Both the position numbers and the translations under genes were made by a program. This document shows positions 24,470-37,716 of a stretch of DNA of 64,000 nt, piece after piece. Numbering within the stretch: position 1 is the first letter of the stretch; every line of letters begins with the position of its first letter. The notes beneath the pieces were generated by a model that made no database searches, was not told where the DNA came from, and worked only from the letters and a program-made list of their open reading frames with translations. The stretch lies in contig NC_134030.1 in assembly GCF_964204645.1 (NCBI RefSeq), positions 19,163,110-19,227,109 on the forward strand, in the 5' to 3' direction. Source of the DNA: Tubulanus polymorphus (lineage: Eukaryota; Nemertea; Palaeonemertea; Tubulaniformes; Tubulanidae).

Positions 24470-24625
24470 ATTCCTGAAGATGACTATTAGGATATAGTCG
24501 AAACGTTGAAATAAACTACTATCTCGAAGTTTCATTTTCGGACTTTTTCGTTATAATTGTGGGATTCTCTCTACATCGCGTCAACACGGATATAGTGTTT
24601 TATCAATCGTAATCGTGATGTACTT
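24470..24625 (+). mobile_element. Penelope-like or LINE-derived 3' fragment with conserved hairpin
   Basis: CTGAAGA (24474-24480), a 6-bp hairpin GACTAT/ATAGTC, then GAAACGTTGAAATAAA, a phrase typical of the terminal repeats of some retroelements. The following sequence (CTCGAAGTTTCATTTTCGG and on to GTCAACACGGATATAG) recurs in inverted form at 32890-33070. The CTGAAGA-stem-GAAA order matches the core of hammerhead ribozymes known in Penelope-like elements. However, one extra T sits between CTGAAGA and the stem and no stem III is evident, so an active ribozyme is doubtful. Confidence 0.45.
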
Positions 24626-26229
24626 ATACAGTTTCGGAATAACAGAACCACAGTATCTAAAATTAAGCCCGTGTGAATGAGTTTCTACCGATTTCAATAG
24701 TATTTAAGTACAAAAATACTCGATTTCCCGAGCAAATAAATGACGTTTTAGCGAGGATTGCTGTAACGAAAAACATGCATATCATTCTTCGTGTACATAG
24801 CATCATGTATATATTCATCTTAATGCGTTTAGTTTTAACAAAATGTCTTATCAGATGAATGCTTATCCGGCACTCTTACCCATCATCAAATACACGCCGG
24901 TTGTTGAACGGCAACAACGGGGGTAAACCTACGTGCGAATTTCACTAAAACAAAAACATCGCTGTTCACGGGCTTGTTATCGCGCGGATTATACCATCAA
25001 AACTTATCTCGTTAGACGAGGTAAGAAGGTGATAAGTAACTGATAAACCGCGTGTTAGATCAACTGTAACGACCTCGGCTGACAAGACGAAAGTATGTTG
25101 GTCCATCCTTAAAGCTCGTACGAGGTGGTTTCGTGTGTATATGGCGGCTCTGCGTAGCGATTCAGATGTTTAATAGCGCGTATCGGACGGGATTCGACCC
25201 TAATTCAGCGTGGTTTTATTTTCTATGGGGCACCGCCACGAGGGCCAGCGATTGAGAACGAGAAAATCGTTTCCACGAGTTTTCATCGTGATTTGCATCG
25301 TCCGGCCTTACCAACATCGGGGTCTTATATGAATTCGGAAATTGTACCGTTGAGCAGAGAACCCGCGGTCATGCCGCTATTCCAGGATCCGGCAGCATCA
25401 TTCTAATCAGATAGGTTATGATCTTAAAAAACGACTCATTTTTTATCTTAGAATAGGGACTAGGTAACTAATAGTCATGGAGTTGGTCAAACCTGAGAGT
25501 AATCAAAAGACCAGCTAGATCAACCAACTCTATCAATTTATGCTGTTCACAGAACTATATTGTATTTCGAAGTCCCATTTCAAAATCAAACCACCGTTTC
25601 CAATCCGGCAAGTGTCGCGGGTTTGTAAAAGGGACACACCGAAATGAGCTTTACATCAGATCAAATCAATAAACCATAGATGCAAGAGGGACAATCCGCT
25701 GTTTTACAATCATACCCTCTGTTTCGTTCCTGGCAGGCGTGCTGGGCTCGTAAGGGATATACAATCAAATTAATGAGCGGAACAATCCCTGTTTCAAAAT
25801 CGATAATCGTGAATCGCCATTTTGTTTCAATTCGAGAAGAAAGTATCCCTGCATTTTAAACAACTTTGATAATCGCCATCATTTATAACGCGCGCGATTA
25901 AATTTCGCGCTGATAGCGACTGATAGTTGACTGTTCGTTACTAGCCGGTTTCAAATACACACAAACAAAGAACTCGCTTCACCGCGGCAACGAAACACGC
26001 GTTTTTTAACAGCTGTCAAACTACAAACATTTTACCGGCGCGATGAAACTCGATTTCGTGAATAACATTTATGTTTACTAAAATAAATTGTTTACGAATG
26101 TTATCGCGCGTAGCTCTCTCTCTGATCGGCCGCGAAACCGCATCCTAAAACAAGGACCTTCATAGTACCATATTTCTTTCTACTGATCGAAAAGAACTTA
26201 TCAATTCTATGGTCACTACATTTCAACCT
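24626..26229. other. Gene-free stretch
   Basis: No supported gene or RNA. A phrase around AATCCCTGTTTC recurs at 25690-25790, suggesting an old repeat. Confidence 0.4.
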
Positions 26230-26365
26230 ATTAACACTCTATCAACCTATTGGGAATCAGTTCCACAGTTGTGAGTTCAGATTTGACTCAAGAAGAGTTA
26301 ACTCATCGAACTTTTAACTCTGAGTTAACTCTAACTCACAACTGAGGAACCGGATCCTGGTATGT
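26230..26365. repeat. Dispersed CAGTTCCACAGTTGTGAG repeat
   Basis: ATCAGTTCCACAGTTGTGAG on the left faces CTCACAACTGAGGAACCGGA on the right, so the block is a small imperfect palindrome with AGTTAACTC units inside. It belongs to the same word family as 4199-4615 and 31565-31760. Confidence 0.55.
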
Positions 26366-27520
26366 AACTAGTGTCTATTATTACTCCTCGGAAAATTCGT
26401 TGGAAAATCCAAATTTATCACGATACAGAATCAGCTCATCCCCGCTTCATTTTGCATGCATTAAAAGTTCATGTTATCTTGTAGCAAATAGTCAAGGCTT
26501 TCATATGATACGTAAGATTCGATCTTGATGAAGTGGGCCACCAAAATCGTGACCTCTTGGCCTCCGAACCACTCACTTGATACTAAACAATGTTTAGACA
26601 AACTGAGTCACTTCCGGAACCAGTTGCAATTCACACGCAATAATTTGACTCCCTAAAACTAGGCTCAGGCCAGGTCCGACGTTTTTGGTAGGACCAAACA
26701 TTTTTAGCACCCGCGTGTTTTTTTTTTTCACGGGGCCTATAATTTCGCGCGGGTCAAATCGCGGCTCCTGAAACTAACTCTGACACTTGACGTCGTGCGA
26801 CCACTGACGTGAGATGAGTGAAGTCATATATATCATTCAATTATTCAACATAGCACATGTATCCGTAATCCGATGAGGTCATATTAAACCTCACCTATAA
26901 ACATGCCGGCTGTGAGTCTGCCGTGTTCGATATTATGATACTATAAGCCGCAGTTTCATAACTCACTGGATGAAATGAATATGAATTCCAGCGCGTTTAG
27001 CATGAGGTCCTTCGCTAACGCACCCGACCCCATGAAAGGTGAAATGGATTTAGGGTGCATGAGCCGCCACCCTCTAATTATCTATCGTTGGTAGTTTTGT
27101 TTTAGAATTCGGAATAACGCTCGCGGTTCATATTACTTGATGTATATACGATTATAGGCCTGTGGGGTTTGACCCAACCCTTTACTCAATTCAGGATCGG
27201 CCCCTGATGATAAACTTGGTCATCTAGAAATAGAGAAATGCTAGTGGTATATATCATAGTAAGCTGGCACAGATTGATTACGTGTAAGCGTTGTGGCGAT
27301 TTCGCAGCCTCGTCTCACGTTCAACTTGCCTAAAATCCTAAATTCTAAAAGTCCATTCAGGAACAAAAGATAACAAGAACCGATGAACAAGTTATAGAAC
27401 TATTTTCCGTGTATATATGGAATCTATTGTTTTACGTATCGTTTATCTATACATACTGTATACACTATACACGCTGTTTGGTTTTTGGATTTATCGAATT
27501 TTGAAGTATAGCCGACAGAC
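26366..27520. other. Gene-free stretch
   Basis: No supported gene. Confidence 0.4.
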
Positions 27521-27524
27521 AGCG

Positions 27525-27990
<466 letters not shown>

Positions 27991-30900
27991 CAAGACTTAG
28001 ATGAGAGGGGCAGAGAAACGAGGGCTTCGAATATTGTAGCGCGCGCGCGCGCTAAATAAATAACCATATCATCAATATTTAACGGAACACTTTTAGTTTA
28101 TAGATTGTCGAGAGACGGAGAGAGACTGAGAGAGACTGAGAGAGTGGTTCTATACAAGGCTAATGCGCTAGCGTTTTAATTGATATACCCGTTTACAATA
28201 CAATGAAGCTACACGGAAACCACGGCCAGGGAAAAAATTACCGTCGACGTATATTCATTGTATATAGATTTGATGACTGCGTTGAGAGTCGGGGTTTGTT
28301 GTAAAGGGCCTTTTATAACACGAAATCCCGCGGAGTTAGGTTTTTTCCTAATTTAATGCTTCGCGCCGTGCGTAGCCTGTATACCAACAGTACAAGACAC
28401 ATCAGCTTGGTTGTATAAATAAGCGGGGATTGCTTATACTTTGTTTGAACATTTCTGTTTTCGGAAAGTTTTGCTCAGGTGAACTATGCGAACAGAAATG
28501 TTAACCGCAGCGGCTACGATGAGGTGAATTCGTCGTCAAAGCCTGGTTCTACGAGCCCGTTTTTACCTTGTTTACATTGACTAAATTTGATTTTTTTACT
28601 AAACGCTTAACTCGGTTTGAAAAAGTTTCTTAGAAAAAAATTAAGTTTTGACGAGGCTTTCACTATAAAGCATATCATGGTTTAAAAAAAACTTCAGCTC
28701 TTTTTTAGTACGCAATAGTTTTAACTATCCTTACGCTTTTCTCCATATACTTTGGTTCTAATCAATTATGCTCGGATTCGGATGTTTAACTTCTCGGTTA
28801 TGGGTAGAAACCGTTGCCCAAAGCTTATACCGAAAAAGTGCGGTTGTGACGGCAGATGAAACTATACGACCGCCGACTCGAAAGGCACAGGGGACACGAC
28901 GCCACGCCGCAAACATAACACGATACACCTGTGGTCACTTTCTCAAATTAAAAAACGTGTCCCTTTCCAAATATACATCGAATATGTACTATTTCTGCTG
29001 CTACTATTTCTGATATAGAAACTTGTCGATGAGGCCGTTCAAACCTGCTTTCGATTCAATAAAGGTCAAAGCAAATAGTACTTCGAAGGATAACTCGACT
29101 TCATTCAAAAGTACGATCTTTCGATAGAAGTTTAAAAAGTAGCTTCACCGGCTGTCTGTCCTCATTCGCCCGATAAAGCTACCATACACCAGTAACGAAA
29201 GCTCGTACTTATAATCAAATCAAGTTAACCATCAAAGTACTCAACGTCTTTAAGTTCATTATTTTGGATCGAGCGTATAGTAGATTTCCGAGATGAAGCT
29301 GTATGTTCACCTCGTATACGGATAAACATAGTACATAGTAACAGTCAATATAGTAACATATGTAAGTTATGGAGTGGTGACATATTGGACACATAAATCT
29401 TCACACACACACACACACACTCGACTTTTACTCTAACAACGTGGGTACGCATGAACCTAAATAGACTATAGTGTATTCCGAGATGTCGCCATTTCAAAAA
29501 TCGTATCGAGGATATAGCGTCTTTGCCTTAAATTTAGCATGTACAGATTAGATATCACGTTTGGGCGAGATGTTTTCTTGAAAGCTGTTCTAGCGATGAG
29601 CTTCTGATGTTATCAAACCTAAAATTTGCGCCACGAACAAAAGTTTACACGGAATTTTTTAATATTCGCTCTATTTCTAGCGGTTCGAGGCTCTTTTCTG
29701 AAGAAGTTTCGACCGTAAATTACGTAGACTTTATTTCGTTCCGGTGCCACCAGGACCTAAAGCCACGAGCCGTGGATTGAAGAAACCGAGCGACTAACGC
29801 CTCTCCAAGCTTTACAAGCATGCCAATGCAAGTAAAAATCAAAACATGTTATGCCATCCATTCTTGAATAACTGAAATGTTATCAAATATGTAAACCCCT
29901 AATTATTCACCAGGCACTCCATTGAGATTTATATTTAGAACGAAGAAAAAGATTCTGAGCTTTTTTCAAACGTTGTTGATTTCGCATCGTCGGAAATTCG
30001 TAGCTATTCCGAGGAATTTATTCGTGGCCTTGTCTAAGTTTTTGCCCGATGAGAGAAACCGTTTTCGAGCCAGTTTCTTTTCATTATTCCAGGGTTCACG
30101 TGTTTGCGTTATTCTCGTTGCGCGCGGATATGTTTGGTAAACGGCTCTGGCCCATCTTATACCATTTGCGAAATATACACCTCGGTATTCAAAGAATCCA
30201 CGAATAAGCCCTTTTTAGAATGAACGCATCCCTCACTTGATATACGTATATGAGGCTCATCAATATATATTCCATGTAGGTAAACAGCAACCCAAACCCG
30301 AACAAAACCCTTTTGAAACTTATAGAATAATTATGGACCTCTTGCCCGCGCAAAAAGATCGAAAACGATAATCCACGATAGACCATCTTCTAGCAAGTTG
30401 ACACCAGTATCAAGATTCAAGACCGCTTCTATGGGTTTCTAAGACACGAATTCGCAACCGGACACTCGACATTTGGGATAAAAAACAGATAGAAAAACTA
30501 AATCTCCTTACCTGATACGGTTATCAGAACGGCCAGAATAGTTGCGACATTCCAGTGAATACATTCCGCTACTGGTCTCTTCATTTCGAACACCGAAAAA
30601 AGGTTTACTCGCCCATTTATCTAATGATCCTCGAACGTCCCTCAAACTTCCACCATCCTCACGAAACACCACAGTACGTATATCTTTTCTTTCACTCTAG
30701 CTGGAACAAATTTCGCGCGTATTCGACGATAATCCTCTAATCGTAGATTTCGTTGCGAACATGGCCGCGGTTCTCGAATTCAAAATTCAAAATTCGTGTC
30801 CGTTTAACGGTTAATCGCGAGCGCGTGTGCTAGCTATATAGGTGACGTCATTGGCGCGTTTTACTCCTGGAGTATACCGTACTACGCCCGACTCGCGTTT

Positions 30901-31560
30901 GATTCTTACTCGACGGCGCGAGTAGTGCGCGCACTCGCCGTGTGGGCGGATCCGCCGTGACGAACGTACGCGCGCCGTAGCTAAACCACGCCCCCGACTC
31001 ACAAACCGACCATTCGCGACAAAGCGCGCCACTAACCATCGAATCGCGAAAAATAGGCCAATAGCCGAGTCGGTTTTTTGCTCGCAGCTTTTCAGACGAG
31101 TAATAAGAGAATTTACTACGCGAACCACTATTCTGCGACGGTTAATTTGCTTCCGCGAGGAATTCGACGTAAAACTCGAGGCCTAATTTAAATACGATGA
31201 CGCAATCGCGCCGGTGCCTGGGACCCAGGGTCGCGCCGCGCGAAACCGCAAGTTCCCACGGGTTGCTGCGCAGGCATTTCAGTATGCAACTCGACTTCTC
31301 AATTCGGCTTCATCTATAAATAGATTTTCGTCGTAAATATCATATTTTCGTGCGGTTTCTTTATAACAAATCGTGATCGGCATAAACCAGAAATTACGTT
31401 GAGCGTAGCCGCCATTTTCAATAGGCATATATAAAAATGATCGCATCTGAGTAACTAGCTGGGTGCTGCTACGCGCATACCGATATGAATACATACTCTT
31501 TACAAATACAAACAAACCGTTTCTATACATCCAATTTACTAGATTTTATGAATGATGGGT
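27991..31560. other. Gene-free stretch
   Basis: No supported gene. Short simple repeats: (CG)n at about 28040-28052, GAGAGACT units at 28115-28145 and (CA)n at 29402-29420. Overlapping minus-strand frames in the CpG-rich segment 30811-31128 have no recognisable domain. Confidence 0.4.
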
Positions 31561-31564
31561 CCAA

Positions 31565-31760
31565 TCTGTTATTATTTGGACCTGTTCCACCGTGTATTCA
31601 GTGCCCTGTGGAGGTCATCAGTTGTAGGTGCCTGTTTAATTTGATTCGGGATCCAGTTCCGCAGTTTTGTGGTTTTAATAACACCCAGTTTCGCAGTTGG
31701 GTGAGTTCGTTCGACTCTAAATTCAGTCCCATAGTTGTTTGGGTTGATTTTTCGTACCAT
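31565..31760. repeat. GATCCAGTTCCGCAGTTTTGTG repeat cluster
   Basis: Units reading CAGTTCCGCAGTTTTG, CAGTTTCGCAGTTGG and CAGTCCCATAGTTG are the reverse complement of the 4.2-4.6 kb family. Weaker copies run on to about 32160. Confidence 0.55.
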
Positions 31761-32658
31761 AGGGGCTCGTATCAGAGTTAGGTGTGGACACTCTAAAAAA
31801 CGATGATCTGTTTAGTGTCTAGGATATATATGTAAAAGAGACGCAGGATTGACAGATTATAGTTTTACAGTACATATAACTACCATACGAGTCCGGGGGC
31901 TGTGGATTTAAGCATGGGTCAAAGTCCAAAATTAAATGCGTTTAGTTTGTGTCTGAATCCAGTATTGCGTCAGTTTATTTTGTCTGTATCCAGTCTCACA
32001 GTAGTGATGGGTCTAATAGGAACACGCTGAACCTGATTCTACTAAATCTGAACCCTGATTCCACACTTGAGTGTTGGTTCATTGTGATTTCTAATAAAGA
32101 TCCACGGTCGTTGAGTCGATTTTAATTCGACACTGCATTCAGTACCGCAGTATAGTGCGGATTTGGTTCGAATCATCAATTTACTTAGCACCAATTCGTA
32201 AGTGTTTATTTCAAAGCTTAAACCTGATAAGTCCTGATAACTCGACTTAAGTCTTGAGAACGAAAAAAGACAGAATTCTCAGGCATCGTCGAGTCAGCTC
32301 AACTCACTTTTCGCACAGTCGAATACCGATGCTAATCTTGCCAAATACTGGAAGTGATCGTCTTTTGAAAGCGAATTTGCGCCAGGCGAAAAATCACAAC
32401 AGATCAATTCGAGCACGCGAACTGTATGACAATAGACGCATCAAAATCGATACGTTCGTCTGTCGTCTAGTCACGTGCGACCGTCCATAGCAACGGGTCG
32501 TCCGCCACTTGACACGTGATCAGCAGTACTTGCGTTCATATAAAGCCGGGAGTAATTAACATTGTTTTAATCGGTTGATTAAGCCCGCGAATTAAAATAA
32601 GCCCCGTTATCGATTTGCGACAAGATGGAAATCTAGCCGAGCGAAAGCGTTGCCATGG

Positions 32659-32730
32659 AGCAGAGTGGCGCAGTGGAAGCGTGCTGGGCCCATAACCCAG
32701 AGGTCCGTAGATCGAAACTACGCTCTGCTA
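32659..32730 (+). tRNA. Initiator tRNA-Met (CAT), copy 1
   Basis: A 72-nt cloverleaf with acceptor AGCAGAG/CTCTGCT and discriminator A. It has the A-box region TGGCGCAGTGGAAGCG, an anticodon stem with the GGG/CCC pairs diagnostic of eukaryotic initiator tRNA, and anticodon CAT at 32691-32693. The T-loop reads ATCGAAA, with A instead of the T found in elongators, a second initiator mark. T-stem CGTAG/CTACG is intact. A T-run follows at about 32734. It starts translation at AUG. First of six copies in 6.2 kb. Confidence 0.97.
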
Positions 32731-32916
32731 TCTATTTTTTTTCAAGATCTTGATATCATATCTAAGCCAACTTGGTGATTATCTTAGTTCTAATGGATTT
32801 TGCTTCGTAAGTAAAAGCATGGAATGGTGACTAGATACGTATGAATTTTTCATTACGAATATACAACTTTTTGCGATATATCGTGATTGATAGAACGCTA
32901 TATCCGTGTTGACGCG

Positions 32917-33070
32917 ATGTAGAGAGAATCCCACAATTATAACGAAAAAGTCCGAAAATGTAACTTCGAGAAGATGACTATAAGAATATAGTCGAAACGT
33001 TGATATAAACTACTGTCTCGAAGTTACATTTTCGGACTTTTTTTTAATCAGTGTGGGATTCTCTCTACAT
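32917..33070. mobile_element. Foldback made of two inverted retroelement-like ends
   Basis: The left arm (32917-32970, ATGTAGAGAGAATCCCACAA to ACTTCGAG) is repeated in reverse at 33017-33070. The 46-bp spacer contains the hairpin GACTATAAGAATATAGTC followed by GAAACGTTGATATAAA, as at 24474-24515. Sequence just outside the left arm (TATCCGTGTTGACGCG) matches the end of the 24.5-kb copy. Paired inverted ends of this kind are seen in Penelope-like terminal repeats. It sits between tRNA copies 1 and 2. Confidence 0.6.
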
Positions 33071-33133
33071 TTAGCTAAATATAGTGAAAAATATGCCATT
33101 GATGTCTCTATGGTATGTCGATGGTAAGTGTGC

Positions 33134-33205
33134 AGCAGAGTGGCGCAGTGGAAGCGTGCTGGGCCCATAACCCAGAGGTCCGTAGATCGAAACTACGCTC
33201 TGCTA
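33134..33205 (+). tRNA. Initiator tRNA-Met (CAT), copy 2
   Basis: The sequence is identical to copy 1 over all 72 positions as far as I can read, including the GGG/CCC anticodon stem and the ATCGAAA T-loop. The 3' flank TCTATTTTTGC gives a terminator. It is expected to be functional. Confidence 0.96.
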
Positions 33206-33774
33206 TCTATTTTTGCATTTGATTCGTTTATTTCAACCTTGGACTCTAAGAAGAAACGACTCTAAGAGTCCTTGTTTTAAGAAAAATACATGTTTGCTAC
33301 ATTAGTCGTAAATTTGCAGTTGATAGAGAAGAAACTAGTAAAGTCTAGGGTTTTTATACCGCAGCAAAGCCATTTTGCAAATCTGCACATACGTAGACTA
33401 ATTTTGCAAGACATATTCGTGAGACCAAAACCTGTTTGGCAAAATCTACAACTTCCAGGCAATTCATTTCCTACCAGTAAATATTCTCTCAAAATACATT
33501 CTCACCTCCAGCTACTCTAACTCCCATCTCTGCGATAACCCCAACTGTTATAATTGTTCCTAAATCACTCTTTTCGCTTTTCTTAACCTTATTCTTTGTC
33601 ATTGTCTTCTCTTAGGCTTCCATTCCTTCTTTCTTTTCAAGGGTGCTTGCTGTAGCGGCCTTTTGGTCTAAGAACTTGGCCCTCATATAAAACCTCTCAA
33701 TTTTATGTTTTTGTTCTCTTTGTAAATATTGTTATAACATGCGTTTTGAAAATATGTTCAGATCGAACCACCTC

Positions 33775-33846
33775 AGCAGAGTGGCGCAGTGGAAGCGTGC
33801 TGGGCCCATAACCCAGAGGTCCGTAGATCGAAACTACACTCTGCTA
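33775..33846 (+). tRNA. Initiator tRNA-Met (CAT), copy 3, one T-stem change
   Basis: As copy 1 except that the 3' side of the T-stem reads CTACA instead of CTACG, so one C-G pair becomes C-A. The T-run TTTTT after TCCA remains. It may be weaker or inactive. Confidence 0.93.
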
Positions 33847-33980
33847 TCCATTTTTGGAATCGTGATGAAGTTTTTTAACTGAATTTTTGTCGATTTTGCT
33901 CGGAGAAATGAACACAAAAGAAGTTTCCGATTTCATGATACGAACAAAATCTCCAAATTTCCTAAAGTGCAAAGGTCTGA

Positions 33981-34056
33981 GTCAGAAAAGTGTTGCACTG
34001 TGAACGCGCTCGGGTCTGTAACCAGGAGTTCTGAAGTTAGAAACTACACTTAGTTA
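33981..34056 (+). pseudogene. Degenerate initiator tRNA-Met relative
   Basis: About 200 bp after copy 3, GTGTTGCACTGTGAACGCGC, then GGGTCTGTAACC, then TTAGAAACTACAC follow the order of the initiator gene with many changes. The anticodon position reads TGT rather than CAT, and both acceptor and T-stems are broken. A dead tandem copy. Confidence 0.6.
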
Positions 34057-34539
34057 AAGACATTTCACTCCGAGCAAATTTCGCAAATCTATTTTACTTT
34101 CAAAAGCTAATCGCCTCGAATTGACTCCGACTCGAACGCATTAGTTTTCACCGCTCGATTCAATAAAGCGTATACCGCGCATCCTTTTGAATTCCGACGT
34201 CGTCGTCGCGCGAGTTTCTCGGTCGGGAATTCGACGCACGATTCGGCGAACGATCGAGGTCGTTACGGCGGGCGCAAACAAACGAGCATCGCCGACCATT
34301 ATCTCCCAGAATAGCGGTTACTTAGGCGCTAATCTGGCCGCGTATAATGTGGCTAATCGTGGCTTTAACTACGGCCGACTAGTCGCTGATTCACGGTCGT
34401 AGAAGGCCTAGATATACCTGCAGTAAAAGTATCGCTTTCGCGGAGACGTCCATCAACGGTTAATCGGTGTCGGGTATTTCTCGGTCGTATTATTGCTCGA
34501 CTCGTGTTCGCTCGATTTGCCGATTAATCGCGCTCTGAT

Positions 34540-34541
<2 letters not shown>
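34057..34541. other. Gene-free CpG-rich stretch
   Basis: A plus-strand frame at 34187-34402 is arginine- and alanine-rich and follows local CpG content. No family is recognised. Confidence 0.35.

Positions 34542-34576
<35 letters not shown>
34542..34576. repeat. (CTG)n microsatellite
   Basis: Eleven or more CTG/TGC units in a row. No supported coding frame contains it. Confidence 0.95.
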
Positions 34577-34850
34577 AGATGCCGGCGACCATCGCCTGTC
34601 TGCTCAACTAATAAAACACAAAGTCGTCTCAGTAGAATAGTTAGATGTTTATAGATCCCTCCAATAGTCAGTATCTTGTAAATAGTGTGCGCACATCTAT
34701 AGATAAATCATCGGTACAGAGTTCAAATGTCGATTAAAAATCCATAGAAGAACAAACCGAGAATCTAGCATCTAGATAAGCATCTAGTGAGCATCTAGAT
34801 AACTATATAGATAAAGAAGTTTCTAGGATTTTTTTTTACAAGAACATAGG

Positions 34851-35126
34851 GTGGTAGGGTGTAGGGAAAATACCGAAAACAAATATTTTAGGCGTTTTAA
34901 AATGGAAGGGAACGGGAACAAAATAGTGACAAATCTAGATAACTATATAAATTGGTTGGAGGTTTTTGAAGGACGGGCATCACAGTTATTGGGCGGGGTA
35001 TTTCGTGTTGATGTGGCAATTCTATGGTCCTAAGTTTGGGAAGGTTTTTCAGCATTTGGTTTAAATGTGAATAATTACAAGGAGGCATTAGATTTAGTAA
35101 AAGAAATTCGTAACAAAATTGATTAA
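34851..35126 (+). pseudogene. Unrecognised coding remnant with one in-frame stop
   Basis: A frame of 91 codons, protein-like in composition, runs from the ATG at 34851 through a TAA at 35031-35033 to a second TAA at 35124-35126. The part after the first stop continues in the same frame with ordinary hydrophobic/charged alternation (ending LVKEIRNKID), so the stop looks like a single decay event. It is probably a piece of a mobile-element protein. No family is recognised, and this call is inference. Confidence 0.35.
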
Positions 35127-36120
35127 TTATCAAGACAACATCAGCCATTTTGGAAGATGTCTCCTTCTACGAGGACATTAGTGAACTAGCCTATAGCCTA
35201 CCATTGGTTATCTCATATCAATATCGCTTTAAAGATAATGAATGGAGCAAGTTTTGAAAACGTGTTGTACATTTTTGCTGCGGCGAGGAGCGTAGCGTGT
35301 TAAAGTATTTTTCTGGTTTTATTCGACTGGGTGCATTTAGAAAATCAAAACCAGAAAACCGACATCTAGTCGGTTATGGGGAATTCTGTACAGCGCATGT
35401 GAAGAGTGAGTGGATCCTATTGAATTTTTACACGCCTGCCACCGGAAACACGCAAAGTGGCCGGATATGACGACAATCCACACGACGAGAACAATGGCGG
35501 TAAAATCAATTAGTGGAATTGATTTTTAATTCAAATATTACAGGTCGGATAAGTGTAACACTGTTGTGAATAGAGCATGTAACAAGTACGTATATACAAC
35601 CCGATCATGCGAACGAACTTGCAGCAGGTATGCACCTATAGCCGTGATCTCGCGATTTCACGTTTTTGACTCCGGTAAATTTTGGCACGTTTCAGGATGC
35701 GGGCCGGACCAAATCGGTCTCTGATTCGGACGCATCAAGAAGGCGCATCGGGCACGTGCAATATTCTAGCAATCTGATTCCGATTCTAGAAGCGGCTAGC
35801 CTCGCTTGCCGCGGCATCGTTTTGATAGCATTTTCGTACGGCTGCGGCAGATCCTGGCTGGCAGAAAGGGGAGATATATTTCAAGTACAGTTCACCTCAT
35901 ATGAAAAGGGAAATTTCTAGAACTTGCAAAACAATTAGGGACATTTTAATGCAATTCTAGTGCACATTATAACGAGATCAATACATGGGATAAGAAGCCC
36001 ATGTTAAGTGTATTTTGAAAACGGTACTCGGTCAGAAAGGGGGGGGGGTTCCGCTACCAGAAACAAGTTGAGCAAAATGCTCACTCGGAAAATATATCAT
36101 TACACATGTTGCAAAAAAGC
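35127..36120. other. Gene-free stretch
   Basis: No supported gene. A G-run lies at 36040-36048. AAAAAA at 36112-36117 serves as the T-run terminator for the minus-strand tRNA that follows. Confidence 0.4.
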
Positions 36121-36192
36121 TAGCAGAGCGTAGTTTCGATCTACGGACCTCTGGGTTATGGGCCCAGCACGCTTCCACTGCGCCACTCTGCT
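36121..36192 (-). tRNA. Initiator tRNA-Met (CAT), copy 4
   Basis: The reverse complement is identical to copy 1, with CAT anticodon, intact stems and T-loop ATCGAAA. The minus-strand 3' flank has six T. First of three copies in the opposite orientation to copies 1-3. Confidence 0.96.
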
Positions 36193-36414
36193 GTGTTGAT
36201 ACAGTATTGTTGTTTCGCTAATAAAACACCAGGTGTACGTATATGCGGATTTACAAATCTGATTTTTATTACGGTTTACATTGAAACTCCCGAATAAAAC
36301 TAGTTTCCTTTTAATGAAAATAACAATTTACACCAAATTTAGTCATCCGTACAGTTATCTACTAGGAAAACCTGTCATAGTTTTGGTTGGGATGAATGAT
36401 TAGAAAAAAGTGGT

Positions 36415-36486
36415 TAGCAGAGCGTAGTTTCGATCTACGGACCTCTGGGTTATGGGCCCAGCACGCTTCCACTGCGCCACTCTGCT
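36415..36486 (-). tRNA. Initiator tRNA-Met (CAT), copy 5
   Basis: Full-length and intact, with sequence as copy 4. The minus-strand 3' flank reads ACCACTTTTTT. Its flank (CTGTCATAGTTTTGGTTGGGATGAATGA on the + strand) resembles the flank of copy 6, so those two arose from one another with their surroundings. Confidence 0.96.
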
Positions 36487-37553
36487 GGCATGCCGTCACT
36501 GTGTCGTTTAGGAAATGCCATTAATATTCATTACACAAAGGCTGGACTTATTTCATGTTCAAGTGAAACAAAACATACGACCATATATCATAAATGTTTG
36601 TCCATTTTCTGGGAGCAATATTACCAAAGCTCTTCCTTAAAAGGAACAACTAGCATATATCAATAACTAGTCTCAAGAATTTCCTTATTCCTCGTGTCTC
36701 TTTAAACACTGAAACCTTGTTTGATTTAGTCATGAAATGAGTTCCCTCTCACGAAACAGATCTCCGGCTGATCTCGGAGAGAGTGTTGACGCTATAAACG
36801 CGTTTTTGACATCGATATAAACGGGGTCAGAAGCGGTTTACGCGGCTTTATCCTCGCATCGACGCGGAACAAAGACATCGCGTATCGTATCCTCGCATCG
36901 GAACGTGTTCATGAAAGGACGAAGTGCCATTTTAAAGTTGATCCTCATCGCCCATTGTCGAGACGCGTTCTGAAAACATTGACTTTATTATGGAAATAAA
37001 TAATAGCGGTATATGAGAAATATCGATCGGGTCGAAATTGAGTCGGCGTATTTTTGGCAACGTGCCTCGGCGCGCGTTGCCATGCCAGCAAGAGCAGGCG
37101 GGCGACCGGAGACCAGGCTCCGTACTCGGTTACCCGCCAGTCCCAACTGGTGCCATCCGCGTCGACTCCCACGACTGACGTCAGAAGCCTTTGTGGCCGG
37201 CCGCACAGACGAATTAATAAAATATTTAAAGATATTTAAATTGTACAGCTGTTTATTTTCAAACGTTGTAATACTAGAGTCGCTAGATGAAGAACGCAAG
37301 AAACGGATATGAATCAAGAGTTTGAATAAGTGAAATGTTTGGTAAAAGTGTCGGGAAACAGTGTGACTGAAGTCTGAAGGCTTATGTAATGTAATGTACA
37401 GTAATTCATTTCATCATCAATTATAATTACAAATAAAATGTATAACAAATAAGTAGATTGATGATGACCTGAACAGAGCCTTAGAGGCTGTACAATCACT
37501 AGGACGTTCAGGCCCCTAGAGAGAAAAAAAAGAAGAAGATTGATGGAAATGAT
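36487..37553. other. Gene-free stretch
   Basis: Overlapping open frames on both strands at 36945-37317 shadow each other and show no domain. Confidence 0.4.

Positions 37554-37716
<163 letters not shown>

Noticed and set aside
30811-31128. Arginine-rich minus-strand open frame
   Set aside because: Follows CpG-rich composition, overlaps another frame and has no motif.
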